The notes beneath the pieces were generated by a model, which saw nothing but the letters and a program-made list of their open reading frames with translations, did no database searches and was not told the DNA's origin. From NCBI RefSeq assembly GCF_031179145.1, contig NZ_JAPSIB010000001.1:62001-126000 (forward strand): 64,000 nt of DNA, written 5' to 3'. Numbering within the stretch: position 1 is the stretch's first letter; each line of letters begins with the position of its first letter. This document shows, piece by piece, positions 56,225-64,000 of the stretch. Source of the DNA: Brevibacterium sp. (lineage in GTDB: Bacteria > Actinomycetota > Actinomycetes > Actinomycetales > Brevibacteriaceae). The position numbers and the translations under genes are program-made.

Positions 56225-57160
56225 ATGGAATTTCGCACGGACTACCCCGAGGACTTCCGGGCCGGCTTCGCCTGCTTCGTGGGTCGCCCCAACACCGGCA
56301 AGTCGACGCTGACGAACGCTCTGGTCGGGGAGAAGGTGGCGATCACCTCGGCGAAGCCCCAGACCACCCGGCACACCATCCGCGGGATCGTCCACCGCGA
56401 CGACCACCAGCTGATCGTCGTCGACACCCCGGGCCTGCACCGTCCTCGGACCCTGCTCGGGTCACGGCTCAACGACCTCGTGGCAGCGACCCTGAGCGAA
56501 GTCGACGTGATCGGCTTCTGCCTGCCGGCTGATGAGCCGATCGGCCCCGGCGACAAGTACATCGCCTCCCAGCTCGAGTTGCTCGACGGGCGGACCCCGA
56601 TCGTCGCCATCGTCACGAAGGTCGACAAAGTGTCCCAGGAGCAGGTCGCCGAGGCGCTGCTGGCCGTCGGTCAGCTCGCGAACTTCGCCGACGTGGTTCC
56701 GGTCTCCGCCGTCGACGGGTTCCAGGTCGAGACGGTCGACACCGTGCTGACCTCGTACCTGCCGAAGTCGCCCCCGCTCTATCCCGAAGGAGAGCTCACC
56801 GACGAACCCGAAGAGGTGATGATCGCCGAGCTCGTCCGCGAAGCCGCCCTCGAAGGCGTCCGGGACGAACTTCCGCACTCCCTGGCCGTGCAGGTCGAGG
56901 AGATGTACCCGCGGGAGGGCCGCAGCGAGGACAATCCGCTGTGGAACATCCACGTCAACCTCTACGTGGAGCGGTCCAGCCAGAAGGCGATCATCATCGG
57001 CAAGGGAGGCAGCCGGCTCAAGGAGATCGGCTCGGAGTCCCGGCGCGGGATCGAGGCGCTGCTGGGCACCAAGGTGTTCCTTGATCTGCACGTCAAGATC
57101 GCCAAGGACTGGCAGCGCGATCCGAAGCAGCTCGGTCGGCTGGGCTTCGACTTCAGCTGA
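56225..57160 (+). CDS. era: GTPase Era
   Basis: An essential GTPase that binds the 3' end of 16S rRNA during 30S assembly. The 311-residue protein has G1 GRPNTGKSTL, G2/G3 TTRHTIRGI and DTPGL, G4 TKVD in place of NKxD, and a C-terminal KH domain (IIIGKGGSRLKEIGSESRRG). The ATG is one base after the upstream stop. A repeat cluster starts directly after its own stop. Confidence 0.97.
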   Translation: MEFRTDYPEDFRAGFACFVGRPNTGKSTLTNALVGEKVAITSAKPQTTRHTIRGIVHRDDHQLIVVDTPGLHRPRTLLGSRLNDLVAATLSEVDVIGFCLPADEPIGPGDKYIASQLELLDGRTPIVAIVTKVDKVSQEQVAEALLAVGQLANFADVVPVSAVDGFQVETVDTVLTSYLPKSPPLYPEGELTDEPEEVMIAELVREAALEGVRDELPHSLAVQVEEMYPREGRSEDNPLWNIHVNLYVERSSQKAIIIGKGGSRLKEIGSESRRGIEALLGTKVFLDLHVKIAKDWQRDPKQLGRLGFDFS

Positions 57161-57161
57161 G

Positions 57162-57233
57162 GCGGTTCCCGGGCCACTGGGACGCGGCTTGCCCGGTGCG
57201 GTTCCCGGGACACTGGGACCCGCGGTTCTCGGG
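57162..57233. repeat. direct repeats directly after era stop
   Basis: GCGGTTCCCGGGCCACTGGG at 57162 recurs at 57198 (21 of 22 bases), with a third shortened copy GCGGTTCTCGGG at 57222. The first copy begins one base after the era stop codon. The period is 36, then 24. Confidence 0.85.
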
Positions 57234-57250
57234 CCTGCCGGCTCCTGCAA

Positions 57251-57256
57251 TAGACT
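57251..57256 (+). promoter_or_regulatory. -10 box of zapE (leaderless)
   Basis: TAGACT ends seven bases before the GTG start at 57264. There is no SD in between, so a leaderless transcript is likely. Confidence 0.5.
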
Positions 57257-57263
57257 TGGGCGA

Positions 57264-58277
57264 GTGAATGCCCAGCAGACTCTGATCGCACTCAGCGAAC
57301 GCCATCCGCAGGTTGCGCCCGACGAACTCATCGCGGGCCTCGTACCGCCCCCGCAGTTCCACGACGTGTCCTTCGCGGGCTACCGCACCGATGATTCGGA
57401 GCCGTCCCAAGCGCGGGCGCGCAACAAGCTCGAGGAGTTCGTGGCGGACTCCCGCTCGGGAGGGTTCTTCTCGAAGCTGTTCGGGAAGGGCCAGGACGGG
57501 CCCAAGGGCGTCTACCTCGACGGGGGCTACGGAGTGGGTAAGACCCACCTGCTCGCCTCGGCGTGGCATGCAAATGAGAAGCCCGCGACCTTCGGAACGT
57601 TCGTCGAGTACACGAACCTCGTCGGGGCGCTCGGCTTCGCGCGTGCCCGCGATGACCTGTCAGGGATGAAGCTCGTGTGCATCGACGAGTTCGAACTCGA
57701 CGATCCGGGCGACACAGTCCTCATGTCGCGGCTGATGCGTGAGCTCACCGACGCCGGGGTCAAGATCATCGCGACCTCCAACACTCTGCCGGGGGCGCTG
57801 GGGGAGGGCCGATTCGCCGCTCAGGACTTCCTGCGGGAGATCCAGGCCCTGGCGGACCAGTTCGAGGTCTTCCGCATCGACGGCCAGGACTACCGACAGC
57901 GGGCGCAGAGCGAGCCGGCGCCGCCGGTCCCCGCGGACGAGCTCGACGAGAGGACGGCGGAACTCGACGGCGTCGTGGCCCGCGACGACTTCGCGACCCT
58001 GCTCGCCCATCTGGCGACGGTCCATCCCTCCCGCTACGGGCGAATGGTCGACGGGGTCGACGCCGCGATCTGGGAGAACGTCGAGACCATCGAGGGGGAG
58101 AACGTGGCCCTGCGGTTCGTCGCCCTCGTGGACCGGCTGTACGACCGGGATGTGCGGATCGTCAACTCCGGCCAGGCTCTCGACAAGATCTTCACCCCCG
58201 AGGCGATCTCGGGCGGGTACCGGAAGAAGTACCTGCGCTGCCTCTCGCGCCTGACCGCGCTGTCGTCGAAGGACTGA
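57264..58277 (+). CDS. zapE: cell division protein ZapE (AFG1-like ATPase)
   Basis: A 337-residue ATPase of the AFG1/ZapE family, thought to act at the divisome or on aberrant proteins. It has Walker A DGGYGVGKTHLLAS, the GTFVEYTNLVGALGF segment, Walker B LVCIDEFELDDPGDT and sensor IIATSNTLP. GTG 57264 begins NAQQTLIALSERHPQV, and the upstream in-frame sequence is the repeat-rich spacer after era, so it was rejected. Confidence 0.92.
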   Translation: MNAQQTLIALSERHPQVAPDELIAGLVPPPQFHDVSFAGYRTDDSEPSQARARNKLEEFVADSRSGGFFSKLFGKGQDGPKGVYLDGGYGVGKTHLLASAWHANEKPATFGTFVEYTNLVGALGFARARDDLSGMKLVCIDEFELDDPGDTVLMSRLMRELTDAGVKIIATSNTLPGALGEGRFAAQDFLREIQALADQFEVFRIDGQDYRQRAQSEPAPPVPADELDERTAELDGVVARDDFATLLAHLATVHPSRYGRMVDGVDAAIWENVETIEGENVALRFVALVDRLYDRDVRIVNSGQALDKIFTPEAISGGYRKKYLRCLSRLTALSSKD

Positions 58278-58285
58278 CCGCGCTG
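58251..58285. repeat. 12-bp direct repeat at zapE stop
   Basis: CTGACCGCGCTG occurs at 58251-58262 inside the coding end and again at 58274-58285, a 23-bp period. The stop codon TGA (58275-58277) lies in the second copy, which is in another frame than the first. Confidence 0.75.
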
Positions 58286-58393
58286 CCGCCCGCACCGGAC
58301 GAGTGTCGTCGCAGCACGTGCGAGACGGCAGTGTGCCGAACCGAAGCACCGATCGCCCCGGCGGTCGGTTCTTCGCATCAGAGGTCGCTTCGC

Positions 58394-58870
58394 CTATTGC
58401 AGTTCGAGGCGGCGCAGGACTTCGAGCTGCGGAACCCAGTGCGGCAGGCCGAAGATGCTGATCGCGGCCCAGACGAGAACCGCGATGAAGACGGCGGTGA
58501 CCCCACCCATCGTCCAGCGCACCCACACCGGCTGGGCCACGACCCAGTGGGACCATTTCTCCACATTGGTGCGCACGAAGTGCAGCACGTGCCTGGCCCA
58601 ATGGAACTCTGTCGAGATGATGAACAGCCCGATGATGACGGTCAGCCAACCCGGACCCGGCAGGGGGACGAGTGCGAGTCCGATGAGAACGACGAAGGCG
58701 CCGAGGAGGGCGACGCAGAACCGGTAGGCCAGCGCCGTGTGCGGCTTCGACATGATGAGCCCCCTCCACCTCAGGAACGCGAGGCGGAGCTGTCTCCACG
58801 ACCGACGGCCGTGCTTGTGATGGCGCGAGAGCCACCCCTTCGGCCGCTTGTTCTGAGGACTTCCGTTCAC
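58394..58870 (-). CDS. PGPGW-motif membrane protein (TIGR02611-like)
   Basis: A 158-residue actinobacterial membrane protein of unknown function. After a basic N-terminus come hydrophobic segments FCVALLGAFVVLIGLALVPL and WLTVIIGLFIISTE joined by the PLPGPGWLTV signature, then a third near TMGGVTAVFIAVLVWAAI. It is convergent with zapE and divergent from the tRNA cluster. Confidence 0.88.
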   Translation of the reverse strand: MNGSPQNKRPKGWLSRHHKHGRRSWRQLRLAFLRWRGLIMSKPHTALAYRFCVALLGAFVVLIGLALVPLPGPGWLTVIIGLFIISTEFHWARHVLHFVRTNVEKWSHWVVAQPVWVRWTMGGVTAVFIAVLVWAAISIFGLPHWVPQLEVLRRLELQ

Positions 58871-58940
58871 CTGACCAATATAGGTCGATCCACCTGAAAG
58901 CTTGATTTCAACGTGTGAGCACGATCACCCCGTTCTGATT

Positions 58941-58969
58941 TTGCGTCAGCGCCGACCTCCGTATAGAGT
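58941..58969 (+). promoter_or_regulatory. promoter of the tRNA cluster
   Basis: TTGCGT (58941-58946), 17 bases, TAGAGT (58964-58969). Transcription would start near 58976, about 30 bases before tRNA-Gly. Confidence 0.55.
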
Positions 58970-59004
58970 TATATCTCGTTGCCAGGGAAACCAGGCAGCG
59001 AAAC

Positions 59005-59077
59005 GCGGATGTGGCTCAGTTGGTAGAGCATCACCTTGCCAAGGTGAGGGTCGCGGGTTCGAGTCCCGTCATCCGCT
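59005..59077 (+). tRNA. tRNA-Gly (GCC)
   Basis: A 73-base cloverleaf: acceptor GCGGATG with CATCCGC plus U, D-loop with TTGG, anticodon stem TCACC/GGTGA with loop TTGCCAA (anticodon GCC at 59038-59040), and GGTTCGAGTC in the T arm. CCA is not encoded. It decodes GGC and GGU. Confidence 0.97.
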
Positions 59078-59103
59078 CGGAGGCGTCATGGCACTGCCTT
59101 GGC

Positions 59104-59174
59104 GGTGGCGTGGCCGAGAGGCGAGGCAGCGGCCTGCAAAGCCGTTTACACGGGTTCGAATCCCGTCGCCACCT
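59104..59174 (+). tRNA. tRNA-Cys (GCA)
   Basis: A 71-base cloverleaf: acceptor GGTGGCG with CGCCACC plus U, anticodon GCA at 59136-59138 in loop CTGCAAA, T arm CGGGTTCGAATCCCG. CCA is not encoded. Confidence 0.97.
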
Positions 59175-59206
59175 CAGATCTTCCAGCGGAACACTGTTGG
59201 GAGTCA

Positions 59207-59278
59207 GCGCGATTGGCGCAGCGGTAGCGCGCTTCCTTCACACGGAAGAGGTCACTGGTTCGATCCCAGTATCGCGCA
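59207..59278 (+). tRNA. tRNA-Val (CAC)
   Basis: A 72-base cloverleaf: acceptor GCGCGAT with ATCGCGC plus A, anticodon stem CTTCC/GGAAG with loop TTCACAC (CAC at 59239-59241), which reads GUG. It differs from the next tRNA-Val only at loop positions 32 and 34. Confidence 0.97.
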
Positions 59279-59316
59279 CAGGGACCCTTGTGGTTCCGGT
59301 GCAACAAATGAATAGA

Positions 59317-59388
59317 GCGCGATTGGCGCAGCGGTAGCGCGCTTCCCTGACACGGAAGAGGTCACTGGTTCGATCCCAGTATCGCGCA
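59317..59388 (+). tRNA. tRNA-Val (GAC)
   Basis: The same 72-base body as the preceding tRNA-Val; the anticodon loop is CTGACAC (GAC at 59349-59351), reading GUC and GUU. It ends the four-tRNA cluster. Confidence 0.97.
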
Positions 59389-59393
59389 CAGTG

Positions 59394-59421
59394 GAAACCC
59401 CGGGCTTCGGCTCGGGGTTTC
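59394..59421 (+). terminator. terminator of the tRNA cluster
   Basis: GAAACCCCG (59394-59402) pairs with CGGGGTTTC (59413-59421), with a 10-base loop. It is six bases after the last tRNA. Confidence 0.85.
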
Positions 59422-59587
59422 GTGCATTCACGCAATCCACGGCACAGGGCGTTCACTTCGCAAGGCGCATTCCCGCCCGGGCGCGGCCCGACCTGTGTCA
59501 GAACTGCAACGTGGACAGCATGCGATAACGAGCGAACTTGATAGTACGCTGGGAACAGCAATCGTCACCATAGACTTCGGAGCCCTC

Positions 59588-60835
59588 ATGTCAACTCCTC
59601 AGAATCCCTATGAGCCGAATCGCGGCTCGGGGGATCAGAACTCCAACGATCAGCCTTCGAGTTCTCCTTCGCACTCGGACGGCAACCAGGGCAACGGCCA
59701 GACCGGTGGCTCGCAGCCGCAGTACGGGGGCTCGGACCAGCCGACTCGCTCGTACGATTCGAATCAGCACCAGGAGCCGACCCAGCAGTACGGTTCGCAG
59801 CCGCAGTACGGCTCCGCTTCCCCCTACGGTTCGCAGCCGAACTACGGCGGGGGCCAGAATGATTCGCAGGGGTACGGCCAGAACTCCTATGGTCAGAATC
59901 AGTACGACCCCAACCAGTACGGCGGGAGCTATGACCCGAATCAGGGTGGCTACGACCAGAACCAGTACGCTCAGCAGCCTGCCTACGCAGGAGCGGGAGG
60001 GTCCTCCGACCAGTTCGTCCCGGCCAACCCCAATGCGGCGTACGGCTCCTACCCTCCCGGAAGCATGGGCGGGAACACCTCGAAGAACATCTGGGGGATC
60101 CTCGCGCTCATCGCCGGCATCATCGGCATCGTCCTGTCGTGGGCTGTCTTCGGTGCGCTCTTCGGCATCGCCGGCCTGATCTTCGGTTTCATCGGCCTCG
60201 GCGCCGTGAAGAAGGGTCTCGCCACCAACCGGGGCATGAACATCTGGGGAATCATCCTCAGCGCGGTGGCGCTCCTCCTCTCGATCATCTTCCTCATCGG
60301 TTACATCGTCTTCGGCGCCTGGGTGTTCAATGAGGGATCGAAGGCCATCGAGAGCAGTTCGCCCTCGGCCCCGGCACCTGTCGACCCGTCCCAGCCGGGA
60401 TTCGAATCGCCTCCGGGCTCCGAAGCCGCTCCTGCTCCCGTCGAAGGCGGCGAGGTCGAGATCGGCACCGACATCACGGCCGCTGTCAGTGTGAAGTCCG
60501 GCAAGGCCGGTCAGTACGCGGCGGGTGCCGAGGCGACGAACGGCGAGATCGCGATCGTCACGATGACGATCAAGAACAACAGCAGCACCGAGCTCGATCT
60601 GATCCTGGCGAATCTCACTGCCGAGAACGGCAGCGGGGCGACCTACCCGGACGTCTTCGATGAGAAGTACTCCGGCACCCTGGCGTTCGCTGACCCGGTG
60701 CCGGCGGGCGGAGAGGCGACCTATGAACTCGCCTACGCTGTCCCGACTTCCGAGATCGACCAGATCCACCTCAAGTTCTCCCTGCTCGACGACCTCGGCA
60801 AGGGCACGGAGTTCGAGTTCAGTAAAGCAGCCTGA
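59588..60835 (+). CDS. membrane protein with Gln/Tyr/Gly/Asn-rich domain and DUF4190-like core
   Basis: A 415-residue protein in three parts. Residues 1-155 are low-complexity (QPQYG, YGSQP, QNQYDPNQYGG repeats). Residues 160-255 hold two hydrophobic hairpins with NIWGILALIAGIIGIVLSWA and a GLGAVKKGLATNRGMNIWG loop typical of DUF4190. After a Pro/Ser/Glu linker, residues 295-415 form an extracytoplasmic domain resembling DUF4352-type immunoglobulin-like folds (AIVTMTIKNNSSTELDLIL). ATG 59588 is the first Met of the disordered region. The function is unknown. Confidence 0.85.
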   Translation: MSTPQNPYEPNRGSGDQNSNDQPSSSPSHSDGNQGNGQTGGSQPQYGGSDQPTRSYDSNQHQEPTQQYGSQPQYGSASPYGSQPNYGGGQNDSQGYGQNSYGQNQYDPNQYGGSYDPNQGGYDQNQYAQQPAYAGAGGSSDQFVPANPNAAYGSYPPGSMGGNTSKNIWGILALIAGIIGIVLSWAVFGALFGIAGLIFGFIGLGAVKKGLATNRGMNIWGIILSAVALLLSIIFLIGYIVFGAWVFNEGSKAIESSSPSAPAPVDPSQPGFESPPGSEAAPAPVEGGEVEIGTDITAAVSVKSGKAGQYAAGAEATNGEIAIVTMTIKNNSSTELDLILANLTAENGSGATYPDVFDEKYSGTLAFADPVPAGGEATYELAYAVPTSEIDQIHLKFSLLDDLGKGTEFEFSKAA

Positions 60836-60869
60836 ACCCCGCAGGACCGGCTTGATGCATCACACCTTC

Positions 60870-60897
60870 TGGGTGGCAGTCGTGAGACTGCCACCCA
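60870..60897 (+). terminator. terminator after the DUF4190-like gene
   Basis: TGGGTGGCAGTC (60870-60881) pairs with GACTGCCACCCA (60886-60897) around GTGA, followed by TTTGGTTT: a good intrinsic terminator. Confidence 0.88.
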
Positions 60898-60910
60898 TTT
60901 GGTTTGGTAC

Positions 60911-60916
60911 TAGACT
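60911..60916 (+). promoter_or_regulatory. -10 box of thrS
   Basis: TAGACT, about 43 bases before the GTG start at 60959, immediately after the preceding terminator. The -35 would fall inside the terminator stem and is not evident. Confidence 0.45.
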
Positions 60917-60958
60917 CTAAGAGCGACTAACACCAACGTGAACGATCGGAGAGAATCA

Positions 60959-62965
60959 GTGGCAGACGGCATTGACTGCGCGGGCGAGAACATCCCCTGG
61001 AAACAGGGCCTGACCGGGACAGAAGTCTTCTCCGCGGACCGCACGGTCATTGCCATGTGGCTCAACGGCGAGCAGGCCGATCTCAGCCGGGAACTGTCTC
61101 CCGGTGACTCGATCTCTCCCATCACCATCGATTCCCCCGCAGGCCTCGACATTCTCCGTCACTCCGCGGCGCACGTGACGGCGCAGGCCGTGCAGGAACT
61201 GTTCCCCGGCAGCAAGCTCGGCATCGGTCCGTACATCACCGACGGCTACTACTTCGACTTCGACGTCGCCGAGCCCTTCACCCCCGAGGATCTCAAGGCC
61301 ATCCAGAAGAAGGCCGCACAGATCGTCAAGTCGGGACAGACCTTCAACCGCGTCGTCGTCACCGAGGACGAAGCCCGCGAACGCATGGCGGATGAGCCCT
61401 ATAAACTCGAGCTCATCGCGGACAAGGGCGCCGGCGAGGACGAATCGGCCGCCGTCGAGGTCGGCGCCGGCGATCTCACCGTCTACGAGAACGTCGACCG
61501 CAAGGGCGAGGTCGTGTGGCAGGACCTCTGCCGCGGGCCCCACCTGCCCAATACGAAGCTCATCGGCAACGGATTCGCCGTCACCCGCTCCTCGGCGGCG
61601 TATTGGCGCGGCGACCAGGCCAACGCCAGCCTGCAGCGTGTCTACGGCACCGCCTGGGCCTCGAAGGATGACCTCAAGGCCTACCAGGACCGTATCGCCG
61701 AGGCGGAGCGCCGCGACCACCGCAAGCTCGGTGCGGAACTCGACCTGTTCTCGTTCCCCGAGGAGCTCGGTTCCGGCCTGCCCGTGTTCCACCCCAAAGG
61801 CGGTGTGATCAAGCGCGAGATGGAGGACTACGTCCGCGCCCGCCACATCGAAGAGGGCTTCGAATACGTCGGCACCCCGCACATCTCCAAGGAGTCGCTC
61901 TACTACACCTCGGGCCACCTGCCGTACTACGGCGACAGCATGTTCCCGGCGCTGGCCGTCGACGAGGTGCGCGACGAATCCGGTGAGATCGTCAAGGAGG
62001 GTACGGCCTACCGTCTCAAGGCGATGAACTGCCCCATGCACAACCTCATCTACCGGTCACGGGGGCGGTCCTACCGCGAACTGCCGCTGCGGCTCTTCGA
62101 GTTCGGCACCGTCTACCGCAACGAGGCGTCGGGAGTCGTGCACGGCCTGACCCGTGTGCGCGCACTGACCCAGGACGACTCCCATTCGTACGTGACTCAG
62201 GAGGACGCCCCGAACGAGATCCGGCACCTGCTGGGCTTCGTGCTCAGCCTGCTCCGGGACTTCGGGCTCGACGACTTCTACCTCGAACTGTCCACCCGCG
62301 ACGAGGACGGGAAGAAGAAGGACAAGTTCATCGGCTCCGACGAACAGTGGGCCGAGGCGACCCAGGTGCTCGAGGACGTTGCCAAGGAGACCGGGCTCGA
62401 GCTCGTCCCGGACCCCGGTGGTGCCGCATTCTACGGCCCCAAGGTCTCGGTGCAGGCCCGGGACGCCATCGGTCGGACCTGGCAGATGTCGACCGTGCAG
62501 CTCGACTTCAACCAGCCCGAGCGCTTCGGCCTGGAATACCAGGCCTCGGATGGCACCCGGAAGCAGCCGGTGATGATCCACTCGGCGAAGTTCGGTTCCA
62601 TCGAGCGTTTCCTCGGCGTCCTCACCGAACACTACGCCGGGGCGTTCCCGGTCTGGCTCTCGCCGGTCCAGGTCACCTGCATTCCCGTGGCCGAGGAGTT
62701 CAACGACTACCTCGCCGAGGTGGCCGGCAAGCTCAAGGACGCCGGTGTCCGGGTCGAGGTCGACGACAGTGACGATCGATTCCCGAAGAAGATCCGCAAC
62801 GCCTCGAAGTCGAAGGTGCCCTTCACCCTCATCGCCGGAGGCGACGACCGTGACGCCGGTGCCGTGTCGTTCCGCTTCCGCAACGGCGAACAGGACAACG
62901 GGGTGCCCGTCGACGAGGCCATCTCCCGCATTCTCAAAGCAATCGAGACGAAGGCCCAGGTATGA
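60959..62965 (+). CDS. thrS: threonyl-tRNA synthetase
   Basis: A class II synthetase of 668 residues. It has a short N-terminal TGS-like region, a second N-terminal editing-like domain ([17 protein letters not shown] with the HxxxH site), the catalytic core ([42 protein letters not shown] with the zinc Cys, and DDSHSY) and the C-terminal anticodon domain ([13 protein letters not shown]). GTG 60959 is preferred, with GGAGAG six bases before it; GTG 60938 has none. The stop overlaps the HIT gene. Confidence 0.96.
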   Translation: MADGIDCAGENIPWKQGLTGTEVFSADRTVIAMWLNGEQADLSRELSPGDSISPITIDSPAGLDILRHSAAHVTAQAVQELFPGSKLGIGPYITDGYYFDFDVAEPFTPEDLKAIQKKAAQIVKSGQTFNRVVVTEDEARERMADEPYKLELIADKGAGEDESAAVEVGAGDLTVYENVDRKGEVVWQDLCRGPHLPNTKLIGNGFAVTRSSAAYWRGDQANASLQRVYGTAWASKDDLKAYQDRIAEAERRDHRKLGAELDLFSFPEELGSGLPVFHPKGGVIKREMEDYVRARHIEEGFEYVGTPHISKESLYYTSGHLPYYGDSMFPALAVDEVRDESGEIVKEGTAYRLKAMNCPMHNLIYRSRGRSYRELPLRLFEFGTVYRNEASGVVHGLTRVRALTQDDSHSYVTQEDAPNEIRHLLGFVLSLLRDFGLDDFYLELSTRDEDGKKKDKFIGSDEQWAEATQVLEDVAKETGLELVPDPGGAAFYGPKVSVQARDAIGRTWQMSTVQLDFNQPERFGLEYQASDGTRKQPVMIHSAKFGSIERFLGVLTEHYAGAFPVWLSPVQVTCIPVAEEFNDYLAEVAGKLKDAGVRVEVDDSDDRFPKKIRNASKSKVPFTLIAGGDDRDAGAVSFRFRNGEQDNGVPVDEAISRILKAIETKAQV

Positions 62966-63564
62966 CCGAGGGGGCAGACGCCGAAGCCGGTGCTGCCTGG
63001 GATCTGCGGGATGACCTCGACGAGGTCGACGTCGAGGCCGCAACGGGGTTCCCGGGTGAGCCCGACGGGTTCCAACGGCTGTGGACCCCGCACCGGATGG
63101 TCTACATCGGAGGGCAGGACAAGCCGAAGGACTCCGGCATCGCCGAGTGTCCCTTCTGCGATTCGCCGTCGAAGTCCGACGCCGAAGGGCTCATCGTGGC
63201 GCGCGGCGAAGAGGTGTACGCCGTTCTCAACCTCTACCCGTACAACCCCGGTCACCTGCTCATCTGCCCGTACCGGCACGTCGCCGACTACACGGATCTG
63301 ACCGAGACCGAGACCACGGAGCTCGCACGATTCACGCAGAAGGCGATGCGGGTGATCCGCGCTGTCTCCTCACCCCACGGCTTCAACTTGGGGATGAACC
63401 AAGGGGGAGTGGCCGGAGCGGGCATCGCCGCACACCTCCATCAGCACGTGGTGCCGCGGTGGGGTGGCGATGCGAACTTCCTTCCCATCGTGGCGCAGAC
63501 CAAAGCGCTGCCGCAGGTGCATGCAGATGTGCAGGCGGCACTGTCCAAGGAATGGAACAGATGA
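62962..63564 (+). CDS. HIT family nucleotide hydrolase
   Basis: A 200-residue histidine-triad protein. The zinc-like CPFCDSP segment, [20 protein letters not shown] and the active triad [10 protein letters not shown] are visible. Homologues in this position are AP4A/ADP-sugar phosphorylases or hydrolases. ATGA overlaps join it to thrS upstream and to a peptidase gene downstream. In many actinobacteria a phosphatidylinositol-phosphate synthase gene follows thrS-HIT; here a peptidase gene stands in that place. Confidence 0.92.
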   Translation: MTEGADAEAGAAWDLRDDLDEVDVEAATGFPGEPDGFQRLWTPHRMVYIGGQDKPKDSGIAECPFCDSPSKSDAEGLIVARGEEVYAVLNLYPYNPGHLLICPYRHVADYTDLTETETTELARFTQKAMRVIRAVSSPHGFNLGMNQGGVAGAGIAAHLHQHVVPRWGGDANFLPIVAQTKALPQVHADVQAALSKEWNR

Positions 63565-64000
63565 TCCCCGACCAGCTCGACTCCCTCGCCGAGTACTCAT
63601 CCCCAGTGGTGCGCGACACCGACGTCGTCATCGCCATCGCCCGTCCCGATCTCGAGACGAACAGCTACCTGTCCCAGCTGTACGCATTCTCGGGGGAGAA
63701 GCCGATCCGGATCAGCCACAACTGGCACGATTCCGCCCCAGTCGTCACCTCGGGGTGGTCGGGCTTCCTCAGTGCTCCTCGGAAGGAGGCCGCGCAGCTC
63801 TATGCGGGGCCGACACTCGAGACGACGCATCGGATCACCGACCACCACCTCGGCGTGAGCGAATTCGCCATCGACGAACAGGGAGCCCGGGCGGTCTATG
63901 TCGCGCGCATCGGCGAACCCGAGCGCTATGGCGCCGACGAGGACGTCTCCGCAGCCGAAGAGCCTCCCCGCCGGATCACCTCGGCGACCTATCTGAGCAA
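63561..64000 (+). CDS. S9 family peptidase, 5' part (runs off the window)
   Basis: The frame opens at ATG 63561 (overlapping the HIT stop) and stays open for 146 codons to the window end. The sequence (DVVIAIARPDLETNSYLSQL, GWSGFLSAPRKEAAQLYAG, ARAVYVARIGEPERYG) has the beta-propeller style of the N-terminal half of prolyl-oligopeptidase-type dipeptidyl/acylaminoacyl peptidases. The catalytic domain would lie beyond the window, so this is a family-style guess. Confidence 0.6.
   Translation, partial: MIPDQLDSLAEYSSPVVRDTDVVIAIARPDLETNSYLSQLYAFSGEKPIRISHNWHDSAPVVTSGWSGFLSAPRKEAAQLYAGPTLETTHRITDHHLGVSEFAIDEQGARAVYVARIGEPERYGADEDVSAAEEPPRRITSATYLS

Overview
The window is about 64 kb of GC-rich chromosomal DNA from an actinomycete. 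Gene content and order (glyS/dusB/dgt/dnaG; comEA/comEC/holA/rpsT; lepA/hemW/hrcA/dnaJ/rsmE/phoH/ybeY/CNNM/era; thrS/HIT), a long GapB-type GAPDH, many GTG and TTG starts and several apparently leaderless -10 boxes point to Micrococcales. A Brevibacterium-like organism is my best guess, but this is inferred from gene style and not from a database search.

Layout. 1-3244: glyS and a YibE/F membrane protein. 3565-8981: a catabolic/transport block with a class III aminotransferase and its Lrp/AsnC regulator, a divergent M24 protein that looks like ectoine hydrolase (DoeA), an L-lactate permease, and a divergent XRE-cupin regulator. 9139-15385: an ABC-F ATPase behind a hairpin that hides its ribosome binding site, then dusB, dgt and dnaG. 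15474-19429: a TetR regulator with clear palindromic operators, a DHA2 drug exporter, a 2-hydroxyacid dehydrogenase and a small membrane protein, all overlapping. 19605-26642: yihY/mpg/gapB (minus), dedA (plus), then a glutathionyl-hydroquinone-reductase-like protein and an acyl-CoA ligase (minus). 26825-31443: leuS, nadE and a membrane protein.

31488-33990 is an accessory island of lower GC. It holds scraps of a phage tail/lysis region (a tail C-terminus, a small gene broken by an in-frame TAG, a truncated membrane protein) and a two-gene unit encoding a basic secreted four-cysteine protein and an acidic cytoplasmic protein. The exact 12-mer GTGGCATATAGT occurs at both edges.

34025-43570: ugd-degV, the DNA-uptake genes comEA-comEC, holA, rpsT (opposite strand), a GlxA-type AraC regulator and an amino-acid permease. 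43542-58870: a PemK-like protein, an endonuclease/phosphatase-family protein, then the conserved translation/stress block from lepA to zapE with a CIRCE element before hrcA. 58871-64000: tRNA-Gly, tRNA-Cys and two almost identical tRNA-Val genes, a low-complexity membrane protein, thrS, a HIT protein and the 5' part of an S9 peptidase.

The most unusual feature is genome-wide in style: at ten genes with free 3' ends, short direct repeats (12-48 bp period, two or three copies, mostly tandem) start at, straddle or directly follow the stop codon. Examples are degV (42 bp x2), holA (37 bp x2, copying half of the terminator), hemW (18 bp x3), dedA (12 bp x2) and gapB (18 bp x2). I know of no description of this pattern.
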